A stretch of DNA of 64,000 nt. Source: Gryllotalpicola daejeonensis (GTDB taxonomy: Bacteria; Actinomycetota; Actinomycetes; Actinomycetales; Microbacteriaceae). Where the stretch lies: positions 434,001 through 498,000 of the forward strand of contig NZ_BAABBV010000002.1 in the NCBI RefSeq assembly GCF_039538145.1, given 5' to 3'. A program made the translations under genes and the position numbers. Positions 17,816 through 26,489 of the stretch are shown here, one piece after another; the stretch's first letter is position 1, and every line of letters starts with the position of its first letter. Below the pieces are notes generated by a model. It worked only from the letters and a program-made list of their open reading frames with translations, made no database searches and was not told the DNA's origin.

Positions 17816-19333
17816 ATGACAGACACCGACACCCGGCTCGCCCACCGAGCCGCCCCCGAGAACCTTCCGAGCGCGATCCGCCATTACATCGACGGCGAGT
17901 TCGTCGACTCGGCCGACGGCGACACCTTCGACGTGCTCGACCCGGTCACCAACGAGACCTACATCCGGGCCGCGGCCGGCAAGCAGGCCGACATCGAGCG
18001 CGCGGTCGCCGCCGCACGCCGGGCCTTCACCGAAGGGCCGTGGCCCAAGATGCTGCCGCGCGAGCGCAGCCGGGTGCTGCACCGCATCGCCGACATCGTC
18101 GAGTCCCGCGACCAGCAGCTCGCCGAGCTCGAGTCCTACGACTCCGGCCTGCCGATCACCCAGGCGCTCGGCCAGGCGCGCCGCGCCGCCGAGAACTTCC
18201 GCTTCTTCGCCGACCTGATCGTCGCCCAGGCCGATGACACCTTCAAGGTTCCCGGCCGCCAGATCAACTACGTGAACCGCAAGCCGATCGGCGTCGCGGG
18301 TCTCATCACGCCGTGGAACACCCCGTTCATGCTCGAGTCGTGGAAACTCGGCCCCGCTCTCGCGACCGGCAACACCGTCGTGCTGAAGCCGGCCGAGTTC
18401 ACCCCGCTGTCGGCGTCGCTGTGGCCGGGCATCTTCGAAGAGGCCGGCCTGCCGCAGGGCGTCTTCAACCTCGTGAACGGGCTCGGTGAGGATGCGGGCG
18501 ATGCGCTGGTGAAGCATCCGGATGTCCCCCTGATCTCCTTCACGGGCGAGAGCCGCACCGGCCAGATCATCTTCGGGAACGCCGCGCCGTTCCTTAAGGG
18601 TCTGTCGATGGAGCTCGGCGGCAAGTCCCCCGCCGTCGTCTTCGCCGACGCCGACCTCGACGCCGCGATCGACGCGACGATCTTCGGCGTGTTCTCGCTG
18701 AACGGCGAGCGCTGCACGGCGGGCTCGCGCATCCTGGTGCAGCGCGAGGTGTACGACGAGTTCGTCTCGCGGTATGCCGAGCAGGCGAAGCGCGTGAAGG
18801 TCGGCTACCCGCACGACCCCGCGACCGAGGTCGGCGCGCTGGTGCACCCCGAGCACTTCGAGAAAGTCATGAGCTATGTCGAGCTCGGGAAGACCGAGGG
18901 GCGTCTGGTCGCCGGCGGCGGCCGGCCGGAGGGCTTCCCCGAGGGCAACTTCGTCGCCCCGACGGTCTTCGCCGATGTGAAGCCCGACGCCCGCATCTTC
19001 CAGGAGGAGATCTTCGGCCCCGTCGTCGCGATCACCCCGTTCGACACCGACGACGAGGCGCTGGCGCTCGCGAACAACACGAAGTACGGCCTCGCCGCCT
19101 ACATCTGGACCAACGACCTGAAGCGTGCCCACAACTTCGCACAGGCGGTCGAGGCGGGCATGGTGTGGCTCAACTCGAACAACGTGCGCGATCTGCGCAC
19201 GCCGTTCGGCGGAGTGAAGGCCTCGGGCCTCGGGCACGAGGGCGGCTACCGCTCGATCGACTTCTACACCGACCAGCAGGCCGTGCACATCACGCTCGGC
19301 GCGGTCCACAACCCCACCTTCGGCAAGAACTAG
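17816..19333 (+). CDS. hpaE: 5-carboxymethyl-2-hydroxymuconate semialdehyde dehydrogenase
   Basis: Oxidises the ring-cleavage product of homoprotocatechuate to 5-carboxymethyl-2-hydroxymuconate with NAD+. The 505 residues have the ALDH landmarks: ITPWNTPFMLESWK (cofactor entry), FTGESRTGQ, the general base in MELGGKSPAV and the nucleophile in NGERCTAGSR. The C-terminal segment LRTPFGGVKASGLGHEGGYR is typical of the HpaE branch. It is followed closely by hpaD, hpaH and hpaI, which supports the specific assignment over a generic ALDH. A purine-rich site (GAGGACGAAGAG) precedes the ATG. Confidence 0.92.
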   Translation: MTDTDTRLAHRAAPENLPSAIRHYIDGEFVDSADGDTFDVLDPVTNETYIRAAAGKQADIERAVAAARRAFTEGPWPKMLPRERSRVLHRIADIVESRDQQLAELESYDSGLPITQALGQARRAAENFRFFADLIVAQADDTFKVPGRQINYVNRKPIGVAGLITPWNTPFMLESWKLGPALATGNTVVLKPAEFTPLSASLWPGIFEEAGLPQGVFNLVNGLGEDAGDALVKHPDVPLISFTGESRTGQIIFGNAAPFLKGLSMELGGKSPAVVFADADLDAAIDATIFGVFSLNGERCTAGSRILVQREVYDEFVSRYAEQAKRVKVGYPHDPATEVGALVHPEHFEKVMSYVELGKTEGRLVAGGGRPEGFPEGNFVAPTVFADVKPDARIFQEEIFGPVVAITPFDTDDEALALANNTKYGLAAYIWTNDLKRAHNFAQAVEAGMVWLNSNNVRDLRTPFGGVKASGLGHEGGYRSIDFYTDQQAVHITLGAVHNPTFGKN

Positions 19334-19361
19334 CCGCCGAGTTTCGACAAGGACGTCACCC

Positions 19362-20522
19362 ATGACTGAAGAACGCATCAAATCCAGCTCGGGCTTCTAC
19401 ATCACGAAGGAAGCTCCGATCGAGGCATCCAACCCGATCACCACGCCGAGCGCGCCCGCGCCCGACATCCTGCGCTGCGCCTATATGGAGCTGGTCGTGA
19501 CCGACCTCGCCGCCTCGCGCGCGTTCTATGTCGACGTGCTCGGCCTCACCGTGACGGAAGAGGACGAGAGCACGGTCTACCTGCGCTCGCTCGAGGAGTT
19601 CATCCACCACAATCTCGTGCTGCGCCAGGGCCCGGTCGCGGCCGTGGCCGCGTTCTCGTATCGCGTGCGCACGCCTGAGGATCTCGACAAGGCCGTCGCG
19701 TTCTATGAAGAGCTGGGATGCCGCGTCGAGCGCCGGGCCGAGGGGTTCACCAAGGGCATCGGCGACTCGGTGCGCGTCGAGGACCCGCTCGGCTTCCCCT
19801 ACGAGTTCTTCCACGAGGTCGAGCACGTCGAGCGGCTCGCGTGGCGCTACGACCTCTACACGCCGGGCGCGCTCGTGCGCCTCGACCACTTCAACCAGGT
19901 CACGCCGGATGTGCCGCGCGCGGTGCGCCACTATCAGGACCTGGGATTCCGCGTCACCGAGGACATCCAGGACGACGACGGCGTCGTCTACGCCGCATGG
20001 ATGCGCCGCAAGCCGACCGTGCACGACACGGCGACGACGGGCGGCGACGGCCCGCGCATGCACCACGTCGCGTTCTCGACGCACGAGAAGCACAACATCC
20101 TCGCGATCTGCGACAAGCTCGGGGCGCTGCGTCAGTCCGACCGCATCGAGCGCGGCCCCGGCCGGCACGGCGTCTCGAACGCGTTCTACCTCTACCTGCG
20201 CGACCCCGACGGCCACCGCGTCGAGATCTACACGCAGGACTACTACACCGGCGATCCCGACAACCCCGTCATCACGTGGGATGTGCACGACAACCAGCGC
20301 CGCGACTGGTGGGGGAACCCCGTCGTGCCGAGCTGGTACACCGAGGCATCCCTCGTGCTCGACCTCGACGGCAACCCGCAGCCCGTCATCGCCCGCACCG
20401 ATGCGAGCGAGATGGCCGTGACGATCGGCGCCGACGGTTTCTCGTACACGAAGGACGCCGGGGATGCTTCACAGCTGCCCTCGTGGAAGGCCGGCGAGTA
20501 CAAGCTGGGGCACCAGCTGTGA
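19362..20522 (+). CDS. hpaD: 3,4-dihydroxyphenylacetate 2,3-dioxygenase, type I extradiol
   Basis: Opens the ring of homoprotocatechuate next to the hydroxyls, using Fe(II) or Mn(II). The 386 residues hold two vicinal-oxygen-chelate halves. The metal ligands fit His in the LDHFNQV region, His in MHHVAFST and Glu in HRVEIYTQDYY; the aromatic-rich stretch DVHDNQRRDWWGNPV is specific to the homoprotocatechuate branch seen in Brevibacterium and Arthrobacter. Twenty-eight bp separate it from hpaE. The last 30 bp of the gene are duplicated just downstream (20550-20579), where the copy provides the start of hpaH. Confidence 0.93.
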   Translation: MTEERIKSSSGFYITKEAPIEASNPITTPSAPAPDILRCAYMELVVTDLAASRAFYVDVLGLTVTEEDESTVYLRSLEEFIHHNLVLRQGPVAAVAAFSYRVRTPEDLDKAVAFYEELGCRVERRAEGFTKGIGDSVRVEDPLGFPYEFFHEVEHVERLAWRYDLYTPGALVRLDHFNQVTPDVPRAVRHYQDLGFRVTEDIQDDDGVVYAAWMRRKPTVHDTATTGGDGPRMHHVAFSTHEKHNILAICDKLGALRQSDRIERGPGRHGVSNAFYLYLRDPDGHRVEIYTQDYYTGDPDNPVITWDVHDNQRRDWWGNPVVPSWYTEASLVLDLDGNPQPVIARTDASEMAVTIGADGFSYTKDAGDASQLPSWKAGEYKLGHQL

Positions 20523-20523
20523 G
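20494..20523 (+). repeat. hpaD 3'-end direct repeat, copy 1
   Basis: GCGAGTACAAGCTGGGG followed by CACCAGCTGTGAG. It codes for the last residues and stop of hpaD. It matches 20550-20579 at 28 of 30 positions, with an offset of 56 bp. Confidence 0.9.
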
Positions 20524-20549
20524 CGCCGGAGGCGCCACTCAAAGGCGCA

Positions 20550-20579
20550 GCGAGTACAAGCTGGGGAACCAGCTATGAG
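20550..20579 (+). repeat. hpaD 3'-end direct repeat, copy 2 (supplies hpaH start)
   Basis: GCGAGTACAAGCTGGGG followed by AACCAGCTATGAG. One of the two changes turns CTGTGAG into CTATGAG, so the copy contains the ATG of hpaH, and its GGGGAA lies at ribosome-site distance. Confidence 0.9.
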
Positions 20580-21363
20580 TCTTTCCGCGGAGCAGATCAC
20601 CGCCATCGCCGACGAGCTGGCGGCCGCCGAGCGCTCACGCACGATGGTGCCGCTGCTCACCAAGCGCTACCCCGACATGACCGTCGAGGACTCGTACGCG
20701 GTGCAGAACGAGTGGCGCCGCCGCGGCATCGAGTCGGGGCGGCGGCCGGTGGGCCGCAAGATCGGCCTCACGTCGAAGGTCATGCAGGCCGCGACCGGCA
20801 TCACCGAGCCCGACTACGGCGCGATCTTCGCCGACCAGGTCTTCGAGAGCGGCGCCGTCATCGAGCACGCGCAGTACTCCAACGTGCGCATCGAGGTGGA
20901 GCTCGCGTTCGTGCTCGGCGAGGCGATCGACGGGCCGAACGCCACGGTCTTCGATGTCATGCGCGCGACGGAATATGTCGTGCCTGCGCTCGAGATCCTC
21001 TCGAGCCGTATCGAGCTTGAGGGCCGCACGATCGTCGACACCATCAGCGACAACGCGGCGCTCGGCGCCATGGTCTACGGCGGGAACCCCACGGACCCGC
21101 ACTCCGTCGACCTGCGCTGGGTCTCCGCCCTGCTCTACCGCAACGAGGTCATCGAGGAGACGGGCGTGGCCGCCGCGGTTCTCAACCACCCGGCGATGGG
21201 TGTCGCCTGGCTCGCCAACAAGCTCGCGCAGCACGGCGACCGGCTCGAGGCCGGCGAGATCGTGCTCGCCGGCTCGTTCACGCGCCCGATGTGGGTGCAC
21301 CGGGGCGACACGGTGCTCGCCGACTACGCAGACCTGGGGACCCTCACATGCCGCTTCAGCTGA
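20575..21363 (+). CDS. hpaH: 2-oxo-hept-4-ene-1,7-dioate hydratase
   Basis: Adds water to the linear C7 dioic intermediate before aldol cleavage. The 262 residues belong to the 2-keto-4-pentenoate hydratase family, with GRKIGLTSKVMQ, the acidic metal-site stretch IEVELAFVLGE and the late block GEIVLAGSFTRPMWV. ATG 20575 lies within the duplicated hpaD tail and follows GGGGAA. The longer open frame overlaps hpaD and was rejected. The gene overlaps hpaI by 16 bp, so translation is probably coupled. Confidence 0.92.
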   Translation: MSLSAEQITAIADELAAAERSRTMVPLLTKRYPDMTVEDSYAVQNEWRRRGIESGRRPVGRKIGLTSKVMQAATGITEPDYGAIFADQVFESGAVIEHAQYSNVRIEVELAFVLGEAIDGPNATVFDVMRATEYVVPALEILSSRIELEGRTIVDTISDNAALGAMVYGGNPTDPHSVDLRWVSALLYRNEVIEETGVAAAVLNHPAMGVAWLANKLAQHGDRLEAGEIVLAGSFTRPMWVHRGDTVLADYADLGTLTCRFS

Positions 21364-22136
21364 AACCGCACCTCGGCGACCGTCTGGCCGACCCGGCCCG
21401 CGACCGCCCCCTCTTCGGTGGCTGGGTGTGCTCGGGCTCCCCCGTCATGGCCGAGCTCATCGCCGGCAGCGGCCTCGACTGGCTGATGATCGACATGGAG
21501 CACGCGCCGAACGGGCTCGAGTCCGTGCTCGCGCAGCTCTATGCGGCATCCGGCTATGACGCCACCGCGATCGTGCGCGTGCCCGCGAACGATCCCGTGC
21601 ACATCAAGCAGGTGCTCGACCTGGGCGCGCAGACGATCATGGTGCCCATGGTCTCGACCGTCGCTGAGGCCGAGGCGGCGGCACGAGCCGCGCACTACCC
21701 GCCCGCCGGCATCCGCGGCGTCGGCAGCGCGCTCGCCCGCTCTGCGCGCTGGAACCGCGTGCCGGGCTACCTCGAGAACGGCGCAGACCACGTCGCCGTC
21801 ATCGTGCAGATCGAGACGCCGGAGGGCGTCGAGAACGCCGAAGCGCTGGCATCCGTGCCCGGCATCGCCGGCGTCTTCGTCGGCCCCAGCGACCTCGCCG
21901 CCTCGATGGGCCTCATCGGGCAGCAGACGCACCCCGACGTCGTCGCGGCGGTGAAGCGCGCCTTCGCCGGCGTCACGCGCGCCGGCAAGCCGGTCGGAGT
22001 GAACGCGTTCGACCCGGCGGCGGCGCGTGACTATGCGGACTCCGGGGCATCATTCGTACTGGTCGGCGCAGACGTCGCGATCGTCGCCCGCGCGTCCGAG
22101 AAGCTGGCACAGGATTTCATCGAGAAGAGGGACTGA
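21348..22136 (+). CDS. hpaI: 4-hydroxy-2-oxo-heptane-1,7-dioate aldolase
   Basis: A class II aldolase of the HpcH/HpaI family that splits the C7 intermediate into pyruvate and succinic semialdehyde. In its 262 residues are MIDMEHAPNG, the active-site Arg region IVRVPANDP, the metal-site Glu in IETPEGVENAE and the Asp in VGPSDLAASMG. ATG 21348 overlaps hpaH. The next gene, 3 bp away, is a semialdehyde dehydrogenase that fits its product. Family certainty is high; strict HpaI specificity is inferred from the operon. Confidence 0.91.
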   Translation: MPLQLKPHLGDRLADPARDRPLFGGWVCSGSPVMAELIAGSGLDWLMIDMEHAPNGLESVLAQLYAASGYDATAIVRVPANDPVHIKQVLDLGAQTIMVPMVSTVAEAEAAARAAHYPPAGIRGVGSALARSARWNRVPGYLENGADHVAVIVQIETPEGVENAEALASVPGIAGVFVGPSDLAASMGLIGQQTHPDVVAAVKRAFAGVTRAGKPVGVNAFDPAAARDYADSGASFVLVGADVAIVARASEKLAQDFIEKRD

Positions 22137-22139
22137 AAC

Positions 22140-23603
22140 ATGAACGAACGTGAGAGCGCGCTGCTCGCCTCTGTCGAGAACCGCCTGTTCATCGGGGGCC
22201 AGTGGCAGGATGCCTCAGGCGGCGCCACCTTCGACGTGCGCGACCCCGCGACCGGCGAGGTCATCCATCGGATCGCCGACGCGACGCCCGATGACGGCGT
22301 GCGCGCGCTCGACGCCGCCGTCGCCGCGCAGGACGAATGGGCGAACACGGCCCCGCGGAAGCGCAGCGAGATCCTGCGCCGTGCGTGGGAGCTCGTGCAG
22401 GAGCGCAAAGAGGATCTCGCGCTCGTCATGACGCTCGAGATGGGCAAGCCCTACGCTGAGGCGCTCGGCGAGGTCACCTACGGCGGCGAGTTCCTGCGCT
22501 GGTTCTCGGAGGAGGCGGTGCGCATCACGGGCCGCTACGGCCTGAACCCGGAAGGCACCGGCCGCATCATCGTCGCGCAGCGCCCCGTCGGCCCGTCGTT
22601 CTTCATCACGCCGTGGAACTTCCCGCTCGCGATGGCCACGCGCAAGATCGCGCCGGCGCTCGCGGCCGGCTGCACCGTGGTCGTGAAGCCGGCGCAGCTC
22701 ACCCCGCTCACGACCCTGCTGTTCACGCAGCTGCTCGTCGAGGCCGGGTTGCCGGCGGGCGTGGTGAACGTCATCACCTCGTCGTCGTCGAGCAAGGTCG
22801 CGGCGCCGATCATCGCCGACCCGCGGCTGCGCAAGCTGTCGTTCACCGGCTCGACCGAGGTCGGTCGCAAGCTGATCGCACAAGCGGCCGACGGAGTGCT
22901 GCGCGTCTCGATGGAGCTCGGCGGCAACGCGCCGTTCGTGGTCTTCGACGACGCCGACCTCGACAAGGCGGTCGACGGAGCCATGGCGGCCAAGTTCCGC
23001 AACATCGGCGAGGCGTGCACGGCCGCGAACCGCTTCATCGTGCACGAGTCCGTCGCCGACGAGTTCGCGCGCCGCGTCACCGAGCGCGTGCAGGCGATGA
23101 AGATCGGGCGCGGCACCGAGGATGGCGTCACGATCGGGCCGCTGATCGACGACGACGCCGTTGCGAAGGCGGAGGAGCTGGTGACGGATGCCGCAGCCCG
23201 CGGCGCCACCGTCACCACCGGTGGTCACCGCCTCGACGGCCCCGGCACGTTCTACGAGCCGACGGTCATCACGGGCGTCAAGCCCGGCAGCGCGATCCTG
23301 CGCGAGGAGATCTTCGGCCCGGTGCTCGCGATCGCGACGTTCTCGACCGAGGACGACGCCGTGCGCCTCGCGAACGACACCGAGTACGGCCTCGTGTCGT
23401 ACGTCTTCACCCAGGACCTCGCCCGCGGCCACCGCATGATCGACCGCCTCGAGACCGGCATGATGGGCCTCAACGTCGGTGTGCTGTCGAACGCGGCCGC
23501 CCCGTTCGGCGGCGTGAAGCAGTCGGGCGTCGGCCGCGAGGGCGGCTTCGAGGGCATCCACGAGTACCTGTCGACGAAGTACACGCTGCTGCCGGTCGAC
23601 TGA
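22140..23603 (+). CDS. gabD: succinate-semialdehyde dehydrogenase
   Basis: Oxidises succinic semialdehyde, the HpaI product, to succinate for the TCA cycle. The 487 residues show FITPWNFPLAMATRKIAPAL, the glycine motif FTGSTEVG, the general-base region MELGGNAPFVVF and the nucleophile in GEACTAANRF. The C-terminal VKQSGVGREGG is typical of the SSADH branch. It starts 3 bp after hpaI and is the last gene of the operon; a 68-bp palindromic element follows. The cofactor (NAD or NADP) cannot be fixed by eye. Confidence 0.9.
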   Translation: MNERESALLASVENRLFIGGQWQDASGGATFDVRDPATGEVIHRIADATPDDGVRALDAAVAAQDEWANTAPRKRSEILRRAWELVQERKEDLALVMTLEMGKPYAEALGEVTYGGEFLRWFSEEAVRITGRYGLNPEGTGRIIVAQRPVGPSFFITPWNFPLAMATRKIAPALAAGCTVVVKPAQLTPLTTLLFTQLLVEAGLPAGVVNVITSSSSSKVAAPIIADPRLRKLSFTGSTEVGRKLIAQAADGVLRVSMELGGNAPFVVFDDADLDKAVDGAMAAKFRNIGEACTAANRFIVHESVADEFARRVTERVQAMKIGRGTEDGVTIGPLIDDDAVAKAEELVTDAAARGATVTTGGHRLDGPGTFYEPTVITGVKPGSAILREEIFGPVLAIATFSTEDDAVRLANDTEYGLVSYVFTQDLARGHRMIDRLETGMMGLNVGVLSNAAAPFGGVKQSGVGREGGFEGIHEYLSTKYTLLPVD

Positions 23604-23640
23604 GACAGCTCGCGTGCGCACCCAGCGCCTGTGCGCCCGG

Positions 23641-23708
23641 TTGCGCCACCAGCTTCCGCTGTGCGCTACTCGGATCCGAGTAGCGCACAGCGGATCGCAG
23701 TGGCGCAA
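23641..23708. repeat. palindromic repeat, family B copy 1
   Basis: A perfect 38-bp palindrome at 23656-23693 with half-arm CCGCTGTGCGCTACTCGGA, inside a wider inverted repeat whose ends are TTGCGCCAC and GTGGCGCAA. It lies between gabD and glpX and probably ends the hpa transcript. Confidence 0.85.
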
Positions 23709-23726
23709 CCACACTTCGCATTCCGT

Positions 23727-23744
23727 CAAGAACTCGCTTTCTTG
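23727..23744. promoter_or_regulatory. operator-like inverted repeat upstream of glpX
   Basis: CAAGAA-N6-TTCTTG, preceded by GT, 51 bp before the glpX start. The GTCAAG half also forms the palindrome at the start of the RamB-like gene (26331-26347), so the same regulator may bind both. Confidence 0.45.
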
Positions 23745-23794
23745 CGAGCGGATTCTTGCTCGAAGCATCCGTTCACCCGCCTAGCGTCACAGGC

Positions 23795-24793
23795 ATGACG
23801 CTTCTTATCGACCAGGCCAAGGCCGGCGACGGCCAGCTGCTCACCCCAGACCGCAACCTCGCGATGGAGCTCGTGCGCGCCACCGAGGCGGCCGCCATCG
23901 CATCGTCCGGCTGGGTCGGCCGCGGCCAGAAGGAGCGCGCGGACGGCGCCGCCGTCGACGCCATGCGCGCTTTCCTCGGCACCGTCGCCTTCGACGGAAC
24001 GGTCGTGATCGGCGAAGGCGAGAAGGACCACGCTCCGATGCTCTTCAACGGCGAGCGCGTCGGCACCGGCGACGGCCCCGCCTGCGACATCGCCGTCGAC
24101 CCGATCGACGGCACCACCCTCACCGCGACGGGGCGCCCCGGCGCCCTGAGCGTCATCGCGGTCAGCGACCGCGGCTCGATGTACGACCCGAGCGCCGTGT
24201 TCTACATGGACAAGCTCGCCGCCGGCCCCGAGGCCCGCGGCGTCGTCGACCTCGGCCAGTCGATCGGCGACAACATCCGCGAGCTCGCTCGGGCGCTGCG
24301 GAAGCCGACGAGCGACATCCGCGTCGCGGTGCTCGACCGGCCGCGCCATGAGGGGCTGATCGACGAGATCCGCACGGCCGGCGCCGGTACGCGCCTGCTT
24401 TCAGACGGCGACGTCTACGGCGGCATCAGCGCCGCCTACCGCGGCTCGCCCATCGACCTGTGTGTCGGCATCGGCGGCACGCCAGAGGGCATCATCACGG
24501 CGTGCGCGATCAAGGCGCTGGGCGGGGTTCTGCAGGGGCGGCTCGCGCCGCGCGACGCGGCAGAGGCGAAGAGGGCGACGGATGCCGGGCACGATGTCAC
24601 CCGCATCCTCGGGCTCGACGACCTGGTCGCCGGCGACAACACCTACTTCGTGGCCACGGGCGTCACGGGTGGCGACCTGCTGCGCGGCGTCGAGCGTACT
24701 CCCGACGTCATCCGCACCGAGTCGGTGGTGCTGCGCTCGGCGAGCGGCACGATCCGCCGCGTTTCGGCCGAGCACCTCCCCGAGAAGTGGTAG
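23795..24793 (+). CDS. glpX: fructose-1,6-bisphosphatase, class II
   Basis: Removes the C1 phosphate of fructose 1,6-bisphosphate in gluconeogenesis. The 332 residues have the metal and substrate motifs VIGEGEKD and DPIDGTTLTA and the glycine-rich GIGGTPEGIITA. ATG 23795 is preferred; an in-frame ATG at 23756 would add 13 residues. The gene is bracketed on both sides by family B palindromes and lies near pckG, so two gluconeogenic steps are grouped here. Confidence 0.93.
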   Translation: MTLLIDQAKAGDGQLLTPDRNLAMELVRATEAAAIASSGWVGRGQKERADGAAVDAMRAFLGTVAFDGTVVIGEGEKDHAPMLFNGERVGTGDGPACDIAVDPIDGTTLTATGRPGALSVIAVSDRGSMYDPSAVFYMDKLAAGPEARGVVDLGQSIGDNIRELARALRKPTSDIRVAVLDRPRHEGLIDEIRTAGAGTRLLSDGDVYGGISAAYRGSPIDLCVGIGGTPEGIITACAIKALGGVLQGRLAPRDAAEAKRATDAGHDVTRILGLDDLVAGDNTYFVATGVTGGDLLRGVERTPDVIRTESVVLRSASGTIRRVSAEHLPEKW

Positions 24794-24811
24794 CCCCGCC
24801 CCTTGGCGCGA

Positions 24812-24877
24812 TGCGCCACTAGGTTCCGCTTTGCGCTACTCGGATCCGAGTGGCGCAAAGCGGAAGCTGGTGGCGCG
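24812..24877. repeat. palindromic repeat, family B copy 2
   Basis: A 42-bp inverted repeat (half-arm TTCCGCTTTGCGCTACTCGGA minus its last base, one G-T mismatch) within outer arms TGCGCCAC / GTGGCGCG. It shares CTACTCGGATCCGAGT with copy 1. It lies between the convergent glpX and RamB-like genes. Confidence 0.85.
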
Positions 24878-24882
24878 ACCGG

Positions 24883-26328
24883 TTACTCAGCCGCGGAGTG
24901 CCGCTCGAGGAAGTCGTAGAGCTCGGCGTCGTCGACGCCCGGGAAGTTCCCTGACGGCAGCGGCGACAGGATGTGGGCGTGCGCCCGCGCCGAGGGCCAG
25001 GCGGCGTCCTTCCACCGATCCTCGAGGTCGGCCGGCGGGTTCTGGCAGCACCGCGGGTCGGGACAGGTCGACGCACGCCTGACGGTCGTCTCGCGCCCGC
25101 GGAACCACTTCGCGTCGTCGAACGGCACCCCGAAGGTGATCGAGAACCGGCCGTCGTCGCCCGACCCGACCTGGGTCTCGCACCAGAACGTTCCGGCTGG
25201 GGTGTCGGTGTACTGCGCCAGCGTCGTGGTGTGCTGGCTCGACGACAGCGCGGCCCGCGCGCCGAAGTTGCGGCAGGCGAACTGCCCCTCGACCGCCCCC
25301 GTGACATCCGCCGGCAACGGCAGCCCGTCGTTCTCGTAGACGCGGTAGATCGCGCCGTCATACCCCACGCGCAGGAAGTGCACCTTGAGGTCGAGATGCG
25401 CCGTCGCGAGATTCGTCAGGCGCATCGCCGCCGACTCGTGAGTCGTGCCGAAGGCATCCCGGAAATCATCGACAGCGAGTTCGCGGCGCTTCTTCGCCGC
25501 CTGGAGGTACGCGACGGCGGCCGAGCGCGGCATCAGGCAGGCGGCGGCGAAGTAGTTGATCTCGAGCCGCTGCTTGAGGAAGGTTGCGTAGTCGCCGGGC
25601 GCCTCGTGGCCGAGCACGCGGTGCGCGATCGCCTGGAGCGCCATCGAGCGCAGCCCGTGGCCGCCGGGAATCGACGCCGGCGGCAGGAAGATGCGGCCGT
25701 TCGCGAGGTCGGTGATCGACCGCGTCGAGCGGGGCAGGTCATCGACATAGAGCAGCTCGAAGCCGAGCTGCTCGGCCATCAGCGCCACCTCGCGGTGGGT
25801 CAGCGCACCCTGCGTGTGGCCGGTCGCCTTCACCCGCTCCTCGGCCTCCTGCTCGATGTCGGGCAGGTAGTTGTCGCGCGCGCGCATCCACTCGCGCTGC
25901 TCGGTGTTCGCACGCCTGGCCTGCTCGGGCGTCGCGATCTGCTCGCGCGTGCGCCGCGCGAGTTCGCGGTGCATGCCGACGAGCGCTTCGAGCACCTCGG
26001 TCGGCGTGCCCCGGGTCGGGCGCACGACGGGCAGGCCCGTCGATGCATACAGGGGGGATGCCTGCGCGCGCGTCAGCTCGATCTCGAGCGCGCTGCGCGG
26101 ATCGGGCGCCTCGTCGGCGAGCAGCTCTGAGAGCTCGACGCCCAGCGCACCGGCGAGCGCGCGCAGCAGCGACAGCTTCGGCTCGCGCCGGCCGTTCTCG
26201 ACCAGCGAGAGCTGGCTCGGCGCCGCGCCCACCTTCGCCCCGAGCTGGTCGAGGGTGAGCCCCCGGGTCGTGCGGAAGTGACGGATTCGACGGCCGACGG
26301 TGACCAGGTCGGCGTTGCCCTGTGCCAT
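24883..26328 (-). CDS. XRE-family regulator of the RamB/ScfR (short-chain fatty acyl) type
   Basis: A 481-residue regulator. Residues 1-70 form an XRE helix-turn-helix (LTLDQLGAKVGAAPSQLSLV). The middle holds an IrrE/ImmA-like domain with HRVLGHEAPG and the following NYFAAACLMPRSA block. The C-terminal domain (about 330-475) has several Cys, including the pair in CPDPRCC. This layout is that of RamB, which in Corynebacterium and Mycobacterium controls acetate and glyoxylate genes. Divergent pckG and neighbouring glpX fit a role in carbon-source switching. A perfect inverted repeat directly at its start codon suggests autoregulation. Confidence 0.87.
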   Translation of the reverse strand: MAQGNADLVTVGRRIRHFRTTRGLTLDQLGAKVGAAPSQLSLVENGRREPKLSLLRALAGALGVELSELLADEAPDPRSALEIELTRAQASPLYASTGLPVVRPTRGTPTEVLEALVGMHRELARRTREQIATPEQARRANTEQREWMRARDNYLPDIEQEAEERVKATGHTQGALTHREVALMAEQLGFELLYVDDLPRSTRSITDLANGRIFLPPASIPGGHGLRSMALQAIAHRVLGHEAPGDYATFLKQRLEINYFAAACLMPRSAAVAYLQAAKKRRELAVDDFRDAFGTTHESAAMRLTNLATAHLDLKVHFLRVGYDGAIYRVYENDGLPLPADVTGAVEGQFACRNFGARAALSSSQHTTTLAQYTDTPAGTFWCETQVGSGDDGRFSITFGVPFDDAKWFRGRETTVRRASTCPDPRCCQNPPADLEDRWKDAAWPSARAHAHILSPLPSGNFPGVDDAELYDFLERHSAAE

Positions 26329-26330
26329 GC

Positions 26331-26347
26331 CTTGACCTTACGTCAAG
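26331..26347. promoter_or_regulatory. operator-like palindrome CTTGAC-N5-GTCAAG
   Basis: Perfect 6-bp arms with a 5-bp spacer, 3 bp upstream of the RamB-like start codon and in the pckG divergent promoter region. Likely the binding site of the adjacent regulator. Confidence 0.55.
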
Positions 26348-26489
26348 AATCCTCGATCTTCACGACACTTTCTCTCGCACTCGGCCGAATTCCTCGTCAA
26401 CAGTGGAATCACGGCACGAAATTGCTGCCGGCCAGCCCAGCCAGCCCCGACCCGCGGCACCGACCGCAGAACCGAAGGAGCCCGCCGCC

